Source: Lumbricus rubellus (taxonomy: Eukaryota; Annelida; Clitellata; Crassiclitellata; Lumbricidae). From it: a stretch of 64,000 nt of DNA. The position numbers were made by a program, and so were the translations under genes. The DNA lies in the NCBI GenBank assembly GCA_945859605.1, contig OX243811.1, positions 62,542,976 through 62,606,975 of the forward strand. The letters are read 5' to 3'. Under the pieces are notes generated by a model. That model was not told where the DNA came from, ran no database searches, and saw only the letters and a list, made by a program, of their open reading frames with translations. Shown in pieces: positions 47,153 to 58,781 of the stretch (the stretch's first letter is position 1; each line of letters opens with the position of its first letter).

Positions 47153-47440
47153 ATATGTCGCAGGGTTTGCCGTTTACTTCGCGGCTTACGCCGGTATGGG
47201 CCTACTAAATTATACGTCCTACTGTTTGCTGACAGAAGCAGAAACATATACCAAGGTCATTTCCCGGAGTGGAACCCTCGACTCCACGGACATAGACCAG
47301 CGATAGGCCACTGCACATTGACGACGCTTCTGCTATGCCCCATAATCTAAACTGGTCGATAGGCTGATAAGACTCGATATAAGGTTGAGTCTGGTTGACT
47401 ATAGCCTCCTCGTCCGCTTAGTTAATCTTATAATATTTTC

Positions 47441-49209
47441 GTAAGTCTGTGTGGTATGGTAGGAGTTTATCAGGGACTGGGGGGGCTAAGCCTCCAAGAA
47501 GGCCCAAATTCAGCTTTTAACCATGAAAATGGTGTCTTTTCTCGGCTTAGCCCTTCCAAAAAGGCATTAGCTCCCCCCCAAGAACGGAAACCAAACTCCG
47601 CCCATGGTTTGTGGTCTTGCTTGTCAGATGTCAGATGAACACGGCCACAGTTTTGAATTAATCGACCCCAATCCTTCGCAGGAAAGTCGGGGTCGACCCG
47701 GAGCAGGTCATAGGGGTGGGCGGGGGTCGGCGAATCTCTGCCACCATGGGGGCCAGGGTTGGGTGGGGGCAAAACCCCTCATTTCTTCTACTTTGTCAGC
47801 CGTTGCCATGCATAGTTTTACATTTATTCACCAGCTGAACCGCTACAACTAGACAGATTTCCACTCGCCACCACGCTCCACCCATAACACACCTCCGCCC
47901 ACAGGGCCGGGCGGGGGCAGAGTATTGTTGGGTGGGGTCTCCACAACCCAAATTTCACGGGTGACGTACTTATACTTTGCGTGGGGCACCAAATGGATGC
48001 TCCTCCTGGGGCGCCAAAATTCATGCTTAGCCTGGGACACCATTTTTGGATAAGGCCGCTCTGTTCAGGAGTAGGCGGTGGCAGGCCTAGGTCTAGTTAC
48101 CTTGGCCTATTGTTTCCTCACTTTCTCCTCTTTTGCATTTAATCAAATTTAAGCCTAATTTAATCTTATCGTGTAGTCTAACTGACTCATAAGGTGTGTT
48201 ACGTGTGTAGGCCTAATAATATTTAGTTTTGTGAGCAGTAGATTTTATTTGGTTAGCCTACTCCATTAGCAGTCGCATAGATCCAGGTCTATATTGAGGT
48301 TGATAGGTAGGCTAAGTAAGCTAATCATAGTCTTTATTAGTCTAGGTGTTTTTGTTATTCCATTAGAAAGCGAATAGACCTAAGCCTATTGATGAACAGA
48401 ATTTAAGACGTCAACCATCATCATCATCAGTGGCAATTAAGAAATGCAAAAACAATAAAAGTAAAATGCTTCTGAGTCGAGTCGAATAAACAACGATATA
48501 GAAAATAGAAACCTAAGCTTACTTTGTCAAGTATCATTACCTGTCCAAAGTGTCCATATAGAAAGCTCGGCACCTTAGTGACCTTACTTTGTAAAGATAG
48601 ATTGCCTTTCAATATAGAAACCCAAGCAGCATACTCAGTGAAGTAAGCTCTGCAAGTTGCCACATAGTTAGCCTACCTTAACTATCCCTCTGTTGGACAA
48701 ACCCGAAGTAACTTTGACCTTACCTTGTAATAAGGTAGAGAAGTTACTTTCCAAGTAACCTATGGAGGTTACCAGAAAGCATAGTTTAAACTATCCACCC
48801 AGTGGACAAGCCGAAGTAAGCTTAAGCTTACCATATGACATAGGCCTACTTCGCGTTTAGAGTGTAGGCCTATAGACTTGACTTGTTAAATGTTTCGACG
48901 GAGTCGGCTGAGCTACGATTCGATTAACTACGGGGTACGGGGGTAGCCTATGACATGTATAGGTAGGCCTAGGCCTTATATATAGCTTATAGGCCTAATA
49001 GGTAGACCTATAGGAAAAACACAGTGAAACAAACTAAAAGCAGAAAAGTGATGCAGGCTAATAATAATAGTAACGCCTAACCTGACTATTCGAGTTAAAT
49101 CGATCCTCACAACGCCTAACCTGAGCTCAAAACTACCCTCACGACGCATAACCTGACCCTATCGACACGCCGGTCCCCGATACTATAATAGCCATGCATT
49201 AGGTCTATA
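47441..49209. other. Gene-free interval with ggggcgg/cccc repeats
   Basis: Contains an inverted-looking repeat around 47478-47590 (gggctaagcctccaagaagg and cggcttagcccttccaaaaa) and GC-rich gggtggg stretches to 48060. The rest is aggcct-rich AT DNA and a TAACCTGA patch at 49075-49160. No exon supported. Confidence 0.45.
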
Positions 49210-49673
49210 CAGGGGCGGATCCAGGAGGGGCCAATCCGGCCATGGCCCCCACCCCCATTTAGAAACGCCCATGTATCGTGCCCCCCCCCCCATTTGGTTT
49301 GAGCGGCCGCTGAAATGGTATGGTTTTTCCGAAAATTTGGCCGGATGACTAAAAAAAGAAAAAAAAGTCATCAACGTTTTTGGCGGATAAAACGGTATGA
49401 TTTTCCCGAAAATTTGGCGGATGACTAAAAAAAGGTCATCAACTTTTTTTGGCGGATAAAACGGTACGATTTTCCCGAAAATTTGGCCGGATGACTAAAA
49501 AAGTCATCAACTATTTTGGCGGATAAAACGGTATGATTTTCCCGAAAATTTGGCCGGATGAATAAAAAAAAAGGTTATCAACTTTTTGGCGGATGCGATT
49601 TTTTTTGTCCCAGACCCAAGGTCTCAAGATTTTTGCCCCCCCCCCCCGTCCAAAGTTTCTGTATCCGCCCTTG
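49210..49673. mobile_element. hAT-like element with internal tandem repeat
   Basis: Ends caggggcggatccagg and gtatccgcccttg are imperfect inverted repeats. The interior carries four to five tandem copies of a roughly 65-bp segment with ccgaaaatttggccggatgac, aaaaagtcatcaacttttt and ggcggataaaacggtatg. No target duplication is clear. A degenerate relative lies at 32380-32645. Confidence 0.65.
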
Positions 49674-50284
49674 GGCCTAGGCCTATAATATTATTATAAT
49701 ACGATTTATGGGTTCTGCATCTAAATGTGGTTTAGCGGCTTTAGCCTACATAGGTCTAGGGCCTATACAGAATGCGGCACAGGCCTTGGACATACAGATG
49801 GTTACATAGGCCACGTACGCACGTGAAGATTTTGGAACTCAGTCTAAATCCGAGTTAACATGCTTGAGAAATGCTTTATCTTCCTAATAATAATTATTGA
49901 GCGTCTGCTGATCAGCTGCAGCTCAACCAACCAAGGTCAGCGAAATCGGTGTAAACACAAGCAGAACGAAATAAATTATTCGACCCACGCTGCGCACACA
50001 GCAACAGTACCGCGCAGGATTCACGTCACAAAGGACTGCATGACGTCATTGCTGTCGTCTGCTGCCGAGTTCATCGAGTGCGGCCGATGATTTATTATCA
50101 GAAACAGTTCGATCGACGATTTAGTGATCAGCAGAAACGGCCGAATGATTAGTGATTAGCAGGAGCAGGACTAAGGGACACGCCGCGGGGGGAGAAAGCA
50201 ACGCGCAGCAGAGGGCAAACGAATGAGACGGACGAACAAACAACTGTGGAAACTTACCAGACGACAGAGGGTAGCAGCAGATCA

Positions 50285-52351
50285 ATGGCGAACGTCGGCA
50301 ACCCTCCCGCAGCGGCGGCCAACCCAAGGGCAAACGTCGAACAGCGCGCTGGCAACAACCCTCCCACCGCATCGGCAAACGCAGGGACCGTGGGCGGCGT
50401 GGGCTCCGTGGCAGGGGCAAACGAACAGGTCACGAGACGGACTGGGGTGTTTGGATCTTTAATCGACTGGGATGAGGAGATATCTTTCCGTCTGGCAGTC
50501 TGCACCACCCCGACGTCGTCCTTGGGATGGGCGAGACCCCTCATGAAAATGCTCGAACTCACGGGCAATGACGCCCCATGGGTCTGGGGCATGTGCATTG
50601 CTTTAGGCATAGCAATCGCACAAAAGTCCCAGTCACAGCTGACAACAGTCAATCTAATCTTCCGTAAGTTCACAATATTCTTACTTTATCATTTACACTT
50701 AACAAACGTTCCTCATAGCCTACAGTTCTTGCTGAGCACTCATAAATTATAAAGATATCATGTGGCGTTACGCGCTTGCATAAAACCTGCAAAAATTCAA
50801 GACTATCCTCAGCAGTCTAATAATTATAATTAATAGGCTACAGGCAGGCAGTGGCGTAACTAGGAACTCGGGGGCCCCTAGACAAAATATGAAGGTGGGG
50901 CCCTCTCCCTACAGCACTTATTGAAATGTATTATTACTGAGAGTCTGACACAGTATCGTCTACTTAGTCTACTACAATATTTATTTAACATATTTTTTCT
51001 GAGTCTTGCAAACTCGGGGGCCCCTCTGGGGCCTCTACACTCGGGGGCCCCCTAGACTTTGTCTACCCAGTCTATCCTATTGCTACGCCACTGCAGGCAG
51101 GGCTTTTTCTAAGGAATTTTTAGAACTGCACAACCCCTTCTTTGAAATTCTTTCCCTTCACATTTTTCATGGTAAATATTACTCCCAATAGGAGAACAAT
51201 GACTTTTTTTACTAGTTTTAACTGCACATAATTGAGAAGGGAAATGCTCATCATCTTTGACAAGACAGTGTTGCTAAACAGCAGCTAACTAACCAAAATT
51301 AATGGAACTTGACAATTATTTGGCAGACATACATTATTTTATCACAAGGCACGTCGTCTAGCACAGTGCTGTCCAACATGTGGCCCGATGATAGCAGCGT
51401 GTGGTGATCTGCAGGCTGGATTTAAGCAGAATTCGATGTGTGCAAAAATGTGACAGGCCTACTTGCATAGCGATTCATTCATAAGAGTGCTTATTACTTG
51501 ACAGTGTGAACAACAATTATCCAATTCCCTTGGTGTATTTTTCATTATGATTATTCCATATTCAAGGGGAGGGGAGGGGGAGGCGAAGGGGAGGGTGGAC
51601 ATACGACCTTGATCAGTGCCATGATGTTATAAAGGTTGGATAGCACTGGTCTCTCATCATGCACGAACACTTAGTCTACACAAACTAACTCAACTGCTCG
51701 ACATATATAGTTTATACACAATACTCACTTAGTATTAGACAGGCACTGAAACTCTTACACAGAAGTAGGTCTTCGCGTTCTACCAAGCAGACATACGACC
51801 TTGACCATTTTCAATTAATTTATTGATGTTACGAGAATTCAGTTTCCTAAATTTTCATATATTGCGACTGCCTGACAAATTGCTCTGTTCTGTTTTGAAT
51901 TGATCGGTTGTTATAAGAGTTTGGTTTTCATAATTCTTTTTACATTGCACTGCTTAACAAAACTGTTCTTCTTTTGTCTTGCGCAGTGTTGCTGCTTGAC
52001 ACCACAATCCTCCTCACAACCAAAGCCATCGTCCGACGTCCACGTCCACGACACAATCTCGGTGAAAACGCGATGAGACTATCCGACGTATATTCCTTTC
52101 CGAGCGGTCATTCAACACGCTCCCTTGCCGCAACCACGTTCGTCATCAGCCAGTTTGACTGCAGTACGGTCACCATCGTACTTCTGGTGACGTGGGCAAC
52201 CTGCCTCTGTATGTCAAGAGTCATGCTGGGCAGGCATAATTTGCTGGACGTTGTTATAGGAATGATCATCGGTGCTCTCGAGTGTTTTGTTTACGTGCAG
52301 TACTTGTCAGTATCTCCCGATTCTAAAGTAGGTAAATATTTCAAGATATAG
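50285..52351 (+). CDS. PLPP6: PLPP6-like polyisoprenoid diphosphate phosphatase, copy B
   Basis: Exon 1 is 50285-50663 (donor gtaagt) and exon 2 is 51987-52351 (acceptor ttgcgcag). They join mid-codon to give 247 residues, close to known PLPP6 lengths. PAP2 motifs: C1 K139-x6-R146-P147, C2 PSGHS from 165, and C3 S203-R204-x5-H210-x3-D214. The His residues are the expected nucleophile and acid. Residues 1-65 are Gly/Ala/Asn-rich; GWARPLMKMLELTGNDAPW is like the PLPP6 region before the membrane segments. It acts on isoprenoid diphosphates in the membrane by homology. The start ATG is the first in frame in exon 1. The intron carries a 245-bp MITE. It converges with PTRH1, with 357 bp between the two stops. 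Confidence 0.88.
50849..51093. mobile_element. hAT-like MITE with perfect 8-bp duplication
   Basis: Ends cagtggcgtaactagg and cctattgctacgccactg. caggcagg flanks it at 50841-50848 and 51094-51101. Unit A has the uninterrupted site (ctacaggaagggcttttt near 36778), so the insertion followed the duplication. Confidence 0.92.
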
Positions 52352-52708
52352 ACGCAACAGAAACGAGACTTTTAGAGAACCTGAAATCACTTTTGAGAAA
52401 CAAAAAAAATGCAAAATAGTAATAATTTAAGCAAGAGATCATGTTTAGTAGCGTTAATGTCCCAAAAGACCAATAAATTTCCAGATGTTCGCAAAGAGAC
52501 ATTTTTAAACATCCGCATAAGGACATTGGCGCTGTTGAATTACCACTGCTTTTACATTTTTAAACGGCTATAACATGGCAATGAAAGGAATAAAAATAAC
52601 GTATACAGCTCTGTACTTTGCTTAATCCTTGAACTACATATAGTCATATAGCTGAAAATATTTTCATTATGCAGCAGTTTACCATAAATGAAGACTAGAA
52701 CTTCTGAA

Positions 52709-55700
52709 TCACATCTCATCTTGAGATAGGCTTTGTGAGCTTGTCTTGTTTTCCATCTTAACCTGGCATGTGATTATCTTCACTGTAGCACTACTATCCA
52801 GGTGTCTGACTAGAGAATGAGGCGCAACGTTCATCTTTGCCTCCAATACCGTCAGAAGCGACGCCAGAGCACGGTCCGTCAGCAGACTAACCATTTCCTG
52901 TTCTGGTTCAGTGAATTTGCTCAGCACGTAATTGGCAATATTTCGACGATCATCTGGTCGGTCAATTCCGATGCGCAACCTCACGATCGACTTGAAAATA
53001 TACAAACAATTTAAACATAATTTGCTCAAAAAGAGCGTAACAGCTGACGGCACATAACAAGATCATCTCTTTGGTATGCGGTTTCTTGTTGGGTCTTGCT
53101 CCACCCTACCTTCGCAACTCTGCTGCCCTAACCTGAACTCGCCACTCTCTCCACTCTACTGAGCAAGGTGTGCTTATCGCCCCTTTTGCCCGCACAGCCA
53201 CCATGCACCGTGCTGTCTCGGTGGTTGGCTCCTCGCTTGGAAAGGACTTCCTTTGCCACAGAACTTGTTCCCAGGGTCCACTCTCGATTCTATATCTGCA
53301 CATCTCAAAATGTCCTTTTTAGCCATACTGGGGTCAGGAGCGCTTCTGAGTAGTCGCCTTGAAGGGGCGCTATAAAAATCCTTGTAACTAATGAATGAAT
53401 GAAAAGAAAAAAGTATTTTTAAAAATGTCAAAACAAAAAATGCGTCAAAATGAATACACAGTTATGCACATGTTCTATATTCAAACATATACAGCCTCTG
53501 AGTGGCTAAAAATGTTTATATAAACATGCATGTAAAAGAACATTTGCATAGCACATTTTCCTAGTTTACAGGAAACAACAATGCGGAACTGAAAATGTAA
53601 GAAACTTACATCAGAGGATAAGTAGGTCATGACAGACTTCACTCCATTGTGTCCTCTAAAAGTCATAAAAACAAAGTGAATATATTTAGTGCGCACCATT
53701 AATCACCGAAATCACATTACCTAATAAGTGCACATTCTTATCTGGAGTCACTTTACATTTAAAAGCTGGAATGCTTGATGCAACAGATTAGCTAGATCTA
53801 ATAAAGAGAAGAAATGCTGCTAAATAAGTTGTGCAATTATGGTTAAAACTCGAGTAAAAATTATGAGCAAACAACTCATAAAAGAAATAGAGGTGTGCAG
53901 CTTGCATTTTAGCACTAACCTAGCACTGCCTTTATCTTTGATGCCAAACTTCCCAACTGGTTTATCTAGTTCATCATGAATAAGAAAGACGTTGCTAGTG
54001 GCGATTTTGAACACGTCAACTGCAAATGAAAACAAATCCGATTCACTAAAACATTCAACACTCTACAGCATGAGTTTTCAAAATATTCATAGATTCTAAG
54101 AAGTCTTTAGCTCAGTCGCAACTAAGACAAAGCGCTAGGGAGCTTAAAAAAATGCACAACAATTCACCATACAGTTTCCTATAAATTAAAAGTGATAATT
54201 TGAAAGAATCAGTACTACTACAGCTAGCCTTCAAGATAACCTTCAATGGGGAGGTACAGGGAAGGAGAAAAAGGGGAAGACCAAAGAAACGATGGAAGGA
54301 CATGATCAAGGAGAACTCCATAAATGAGCGGCTTTTGCTTGCTGGGGGATCGCCAAGGCCATAAGTGAAGTCACAGAGCTCTAGTGTGCATTCGAGTCTA
54401 AAGTAATGTCTCTTATTGAACATGTGTCATAATTTATAGAACATCATTCGGAAGCTTCACAATGCATGCGAGTCCACAACTATTCTGCATTGGGTCCCAA
54501 CTAAAAGATCTATGCATACTCAAAGATTGCAGACAACGAGGAGGAATGTAAGTAAATTAAATGTACGGAGGAGGGGCGTTGGTGTCATGCAGCACCACCC
54601 ATACAATTGTATCAGGTAGCATCAGGGTCATGGAAGTTATTCAGCAGATTGAAGAAATTAAATATATAAAGAACATATAAACATTTCAAAGAGCATTTGG
54701 CAGGTCATAAGGCAGGTCAGGAGTAAAATAGGCAGGTTATAATGGTGGTGCCGCTACTGGTTGGTGCTATGTAGGTCAGACAGGTCATTCATTTATATTT
54801 TATCCTGAACTCAACTGAAAACCCATGCAATTGATGTAGCAGTAGCACTCAAGCAAATTTTTCAACTCTAGAAAATCTCACCTGCTTTTTTTACACTTAT
54901 TCCATTGCCATTCATTGGTAGAACGGATTTAAGAAGAAAAATTTCTGATTTTACAGGCAATTCATTTGACTCGTGTGAATTGAAGTTCAGCGTCTTTCTT
55001 GCTACATATGACTTAGTTTCTTTGCTGGAAGTCCACGTTGTATCAAGACAGACAGCCAGCCTGTCAATCACCTTCATTCCCACACTGTGCCGAGTATCTG
55101 GTCGGTCAATATTACCCAATCCAACAATCTACAAAGTAAAAAATATGTGAAATATTACAAATATATAGGACGGATATGAAGGTATCAGTGAACCTTATTT
55201 CATTAAATAATGAACACATATAAAACCCTCAACATGTCATGCAACTGTGGAAGGGTTTCTTATTCCCCGGAGCACATATAATCAGTATATCATTTACTAA
55301 TTGTAACATAATAGAGCCTTTTAGAAACCTCATGCTACTCTCTTGCTTATTTATCAGCGGTCAATTTTTCGTATGTCTGACGCTCTCGTTTGCATCTACA
55401 CAAATGTTTCTGATGTCAGCCGGACTAAAGCGATCAAACTGTGCCCTTCATCACATTTGCATGACTGATATAATTAATCAGAGCTCTTGTGGTAGACCTA
55501 CAAGCACCAAATTAGAAGGTAATGGTGTGATATTAAAAATGATGAGCAGTACATCCTTACTAGGACGTTATTCTTCGTTGAAACCATTTTAATATCATTT
55601 GAACACATTCTATGCGACGAAAGTAAATAACGAAAAGGAAATGAAAGTCTAGTCTGCATATTTGATACATTAAACAGCTTCATTGTTGTATCATTACACA

Positions 55701-56392
55701 ACATGAATGACACCCACATGCTATCTCAAACAATCATCGCTATCTTAGGCGCACCATAGACTATGTAAAACAACTGATTATACGTTACACAAGAATTTAG
55801 CCGAAAATTTAATTTCCATAATAATAATATTATACCAAAGTATTTAATAACAATCTGTTATTTATACTGTGATTATACGATGTTCTTTGAAGTTCGTTTT
55901 AAAGAGCACCATTCAGCAAATTGTGATGCAATCAATAGGCACACATAAGTCAGCGAAAAATGAAGTTCAATTTTATAGGTTCAACGAATTTTGTGGGAAT
56001 GTTTGGTCACAGCCTTACGGGCTTAATTGGAATGCTCTCCTGTCAATAGCGCTGAGAAAATGCGTTTAGGCCTTCTGTGAGACGCTTATTTCGAAAGGAC
56101 ATTAATCTTGCAAAATATTGAGCCTACGCACCGTTTTCAGCAATAAAGTATATCAGAATAAATTATCAATTGATACTGTTTATTCTGTAAAATTCACAAA
56201 GCACAGTGAATCTTTTTACTGGAAGTTTACTAATCTGCCGCAAGAAATCAGTACAAATCTTTTACTTAGCCTATCTGTTGAAACTCAAATATTAACACCG
56301 TAACAGAGTATGGCAGCACAATTCTGATTGAGCAAACTCACACTCTCACACGCCATAAGAGTAGTATCTTGAAGACAACTCTCTGTGCTCAT
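52709..56392 (-). CDS. PTRH1: Peptidyl-tRNA hydrolase, Pth/PTRH1 type
   Basis: Five exons on the minus strand: 56342-56392, 54882-55128, 53920-54019, 53610-53655 and 52709-52990. All splice phases agree, giving 241 residues. Pth frees tRNA from peptidyl-tRNA that has dropped off ribosomes. Family motifs are complete: VGLGN (N23), TRHSVG (H31), LPMNGNG (N90), LIHDELDKP (D115), ARGHNGV (N136) and RLRIGIDRP. These cover the residues known to act in bacterial Pth. Exon 1 (MSTESCLQDTT...) is the least certain: it was chosen because it is the nearest ATG exon with a matching phase-0 donor (gtgagt). The C-terminal tail after the Pth domain is longer than in human PTRH1. The last exon is duplicated in unit A. 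Confidence 0.88.
53150..53400 (+). mobile_element. Non-LTR/SINE 3' tail in PTRH1 intron region
   Basis: Ends aggagcgcttctgagtag, then gaaggggcgctataaaaa and the short tandem tail aatgaatgaatga, the same hairpin tail as at 34610-34665. It lies between the last two PTRH1 exons. Confidence 0.55.
54230..54370 (+). pseudogene. LINE ORF2 C-terminal remnant
   Basis: Reads GEVQGRRKRGRPKKRWKDM and continues to ENSINER, the RGRP...W signature at the end of many LINE reverse-transcriptase proteins. It is related to GYRRKGRPRIDNILAW in the element at 34975-35933. It lies in a PTRH1 intron, on the strand opposite to the gene. Confidence 0.7.
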
Positions 56393-56557
56393 CTCATTCT
56401 TACATTATCGTTCAGCGTTATGTTTTTGTTATTTGTTTACAATGTTGTCTGTGGTTTATTAATAAGTTATTTGGAGAGTTAGAGCTGCATAATTATTGCA
56501 TTCCGCAAATTTTTACAAATATATTGCTTCATTGCTGTAAGACATAATTCTAAAACA
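56393..56557. promoter_or_regulatory. Candidate bidirectional promoter
   Basis: Only 165 bp separate the predicted start codons of PTRH1 (minus) and the P-loop gene (plus), so both must be driven from here or from inside their first exons and leaders. The stretch is AT-rich without a clear TATA box or CpG cluster. It depends on exon 1 of PTRH1 being right. Confidence 0.45.
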
Positions 56558-58732
56558 ATGAGTTTAAAAGAAAGTCTCGATAGTTATATCATTTTTCACG
56601 GCCCACCATTTGTGGTAAGTTTAAATTTCAGTGCAAACTGATTATAATGTTCGTGTCATCTCTAAAGAAATGGCCCATTTTCTTGTAAAAGTTTACTGTA
56701 GTACTTTGGCACTCATGACTAAGATGAACAATTTGACCGCCCCCTCCATACGTAGAAGAACATCATGTCTGCTGGCGCTGAGCTCACCTTTTACTACAGA
56801 AGAGCTGATTGCGCGAGAAGACATCCAGCTCGGTGATTGTGACTGACGTCTCGGTAAATCGTAAACAGTATGGCCACCGTAGATGCGTGCATAACAGAGC
56901 GGCCCGACATACGGCCCAATATTTCCGCGAAAATTAAAGCACGCTTCAATTTCATCAGAATAACTGCACTAACCCTAAAACTAACCCTAACCGACCCTCA
57001 CGACGCCTAACCTGAGCCCTAACCGACCCTCACGCTTTGCATGTTGGGATGCATGTTGCGATATCGTCCATAGGCGGCACTCTAATTTTATTGCATTCGT
57101 TGGCGGCCATACTGTTTACGATTTACCGAGACTTCAGTAACAATAACCTGAAGGGCTTCCAAAAATCACAGTTCCTTGGCCATTGCATTATTTGTGAGGG
57201 CAGGTACTTTGCAAAAGAGGACATACTTTCATGATGCCTTGTTAAATCTAATGTGTTTAAAGTAGTTGCATTTTATTTACATTTAGTTGTGCTCATATGC
57301 ACATAATAATCTTTATAATCTGCTACTTTTATAGTTTATTTTAAACTGTGTGTAATCATTGTATACATTGTAATGCATGGGCACTTTTCAGGTACAAATG
57401 AAGTCTACTTACTTACAGGCTTGCGTATCTGACTGCCTGTCTACATACTACTTACTTACTTACTTGTAATTGGTTAGAGTGAACTGTGACTTTAGGTAAC
57501 TACTACTTCATAGCAAGTAACCTAGGACAGAATTATGGCTATTTTTATATATGCTTAATTGCAACAAAGAGCAGCATTACAATTTTCTATATATCTGCAT
57601 CAGATGAACAGTAAATTTGAATTAACTCCTTTTTGTTGTTTCAGGGGAAGAGTAGCTACTTCAAAAGTGAATTATCTGAGACATACAAAAGAATTTCACC
57701 GAATGAATTATTTCAGATAAATTCAGCATTGAGTCTAAGACAGCTAATTAACAACAACATCATCAAACCCCTACAAGAGGTCAGTTAGCAGGTCTTTAAA
57801 CTCTTACAGCTTTGCTTCATTAAGCAATTAAAACACTACTTTGTATCTCTGTTAACTTTTTTATTTATTGGCTTCGTATATTTACTTCAGCATCACTTAC
57901 ATATATCAGCTATTGCATTCAGCACTACATAATTTTGCATTACCCCCATTGACAACCACAACACACAACAACTGTATGTGCTGTTCAACAGGGTGAGAAG
58001 GTCGTTGTGGATGATAGTATGCAGACGATGGCTGTTCGCAGATCATACACAGACACCGTTCTAAAGAAGGTTTTTCTTTCTCTTTGTCTGCTTTCGTTCA
58101 ATCATAGATTTTACTGATAAATCATCATCATTGTTCTGTTCAGTTTTGTCAAATTCCTTGCACTCTAAAAATTGGTTGTGCTGCTTCCAGAGTTTCTTTG
58201 ACCCATCAGACTTCAACAGAGACTTCAACCTACACAGTAGTTTGATATGCGACTCCATTTACACAGGAAGCAAGCAATTGATGGTTTCTGCAGCTTGATA
58301 TGAGATCTTTAGACACTTGTAGTGTTAATATATAATTATATATATATATATATATAATATATTATATACAATGCATGCATGTTAATATATTATATATATA
58401 TTATATATTTTTATATAATAATATATAGTATATCATTAGATTAGAATTGGTATAATATATCAGTGGTGTTACAACTGCAGTTCCAATATGCAGACTTTAT
58501 CTTTTACTTGCATTGCAATCTTTACTGCATGACAGACTGTCACATTATTATTCTCTGACAGATTCCGAAAATCCGGTGCACATGTTTAGCCTTCCGCCCA
58601 GAATTTGGAAGGACGCAGCTGATGTGGAAGCGAGAGATTCTCGTGGCTGAAGCCGTTCTCAATGAGGAGTGGCAATCCCTTGAGAAGATCTTTGCAAATG
58701 ACATTGATGTCTGGTATGGAAGGTGTGGTAAG

Positions 58733-58781
<49 letters not shown>

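Larger units (their letters stand above)
47153..52930 (+). repeat. Tandem segmental duplication, unit B
   Basis: Second copy of the segment at 33345-46243, with the PLPP6 gene and the last PTRH1 exon in the same order. It lacks the LINE and the LTR element of unit A and has its own insertions (49210-49673 and 50849-51093). The right limit is set only by where unit A runs into the gap. Confidence 0.8.

Noticed and set aside
56740..56830. Alternative minus-strand exon 1 for PTRH1 (starting MSSRAISSS, donor gtgagc)
   Set aside because: Its splice phase does not match exon 2 and it lies inside the first intron of the P-loop gene; the exon at 56342-56392 fits in phase.
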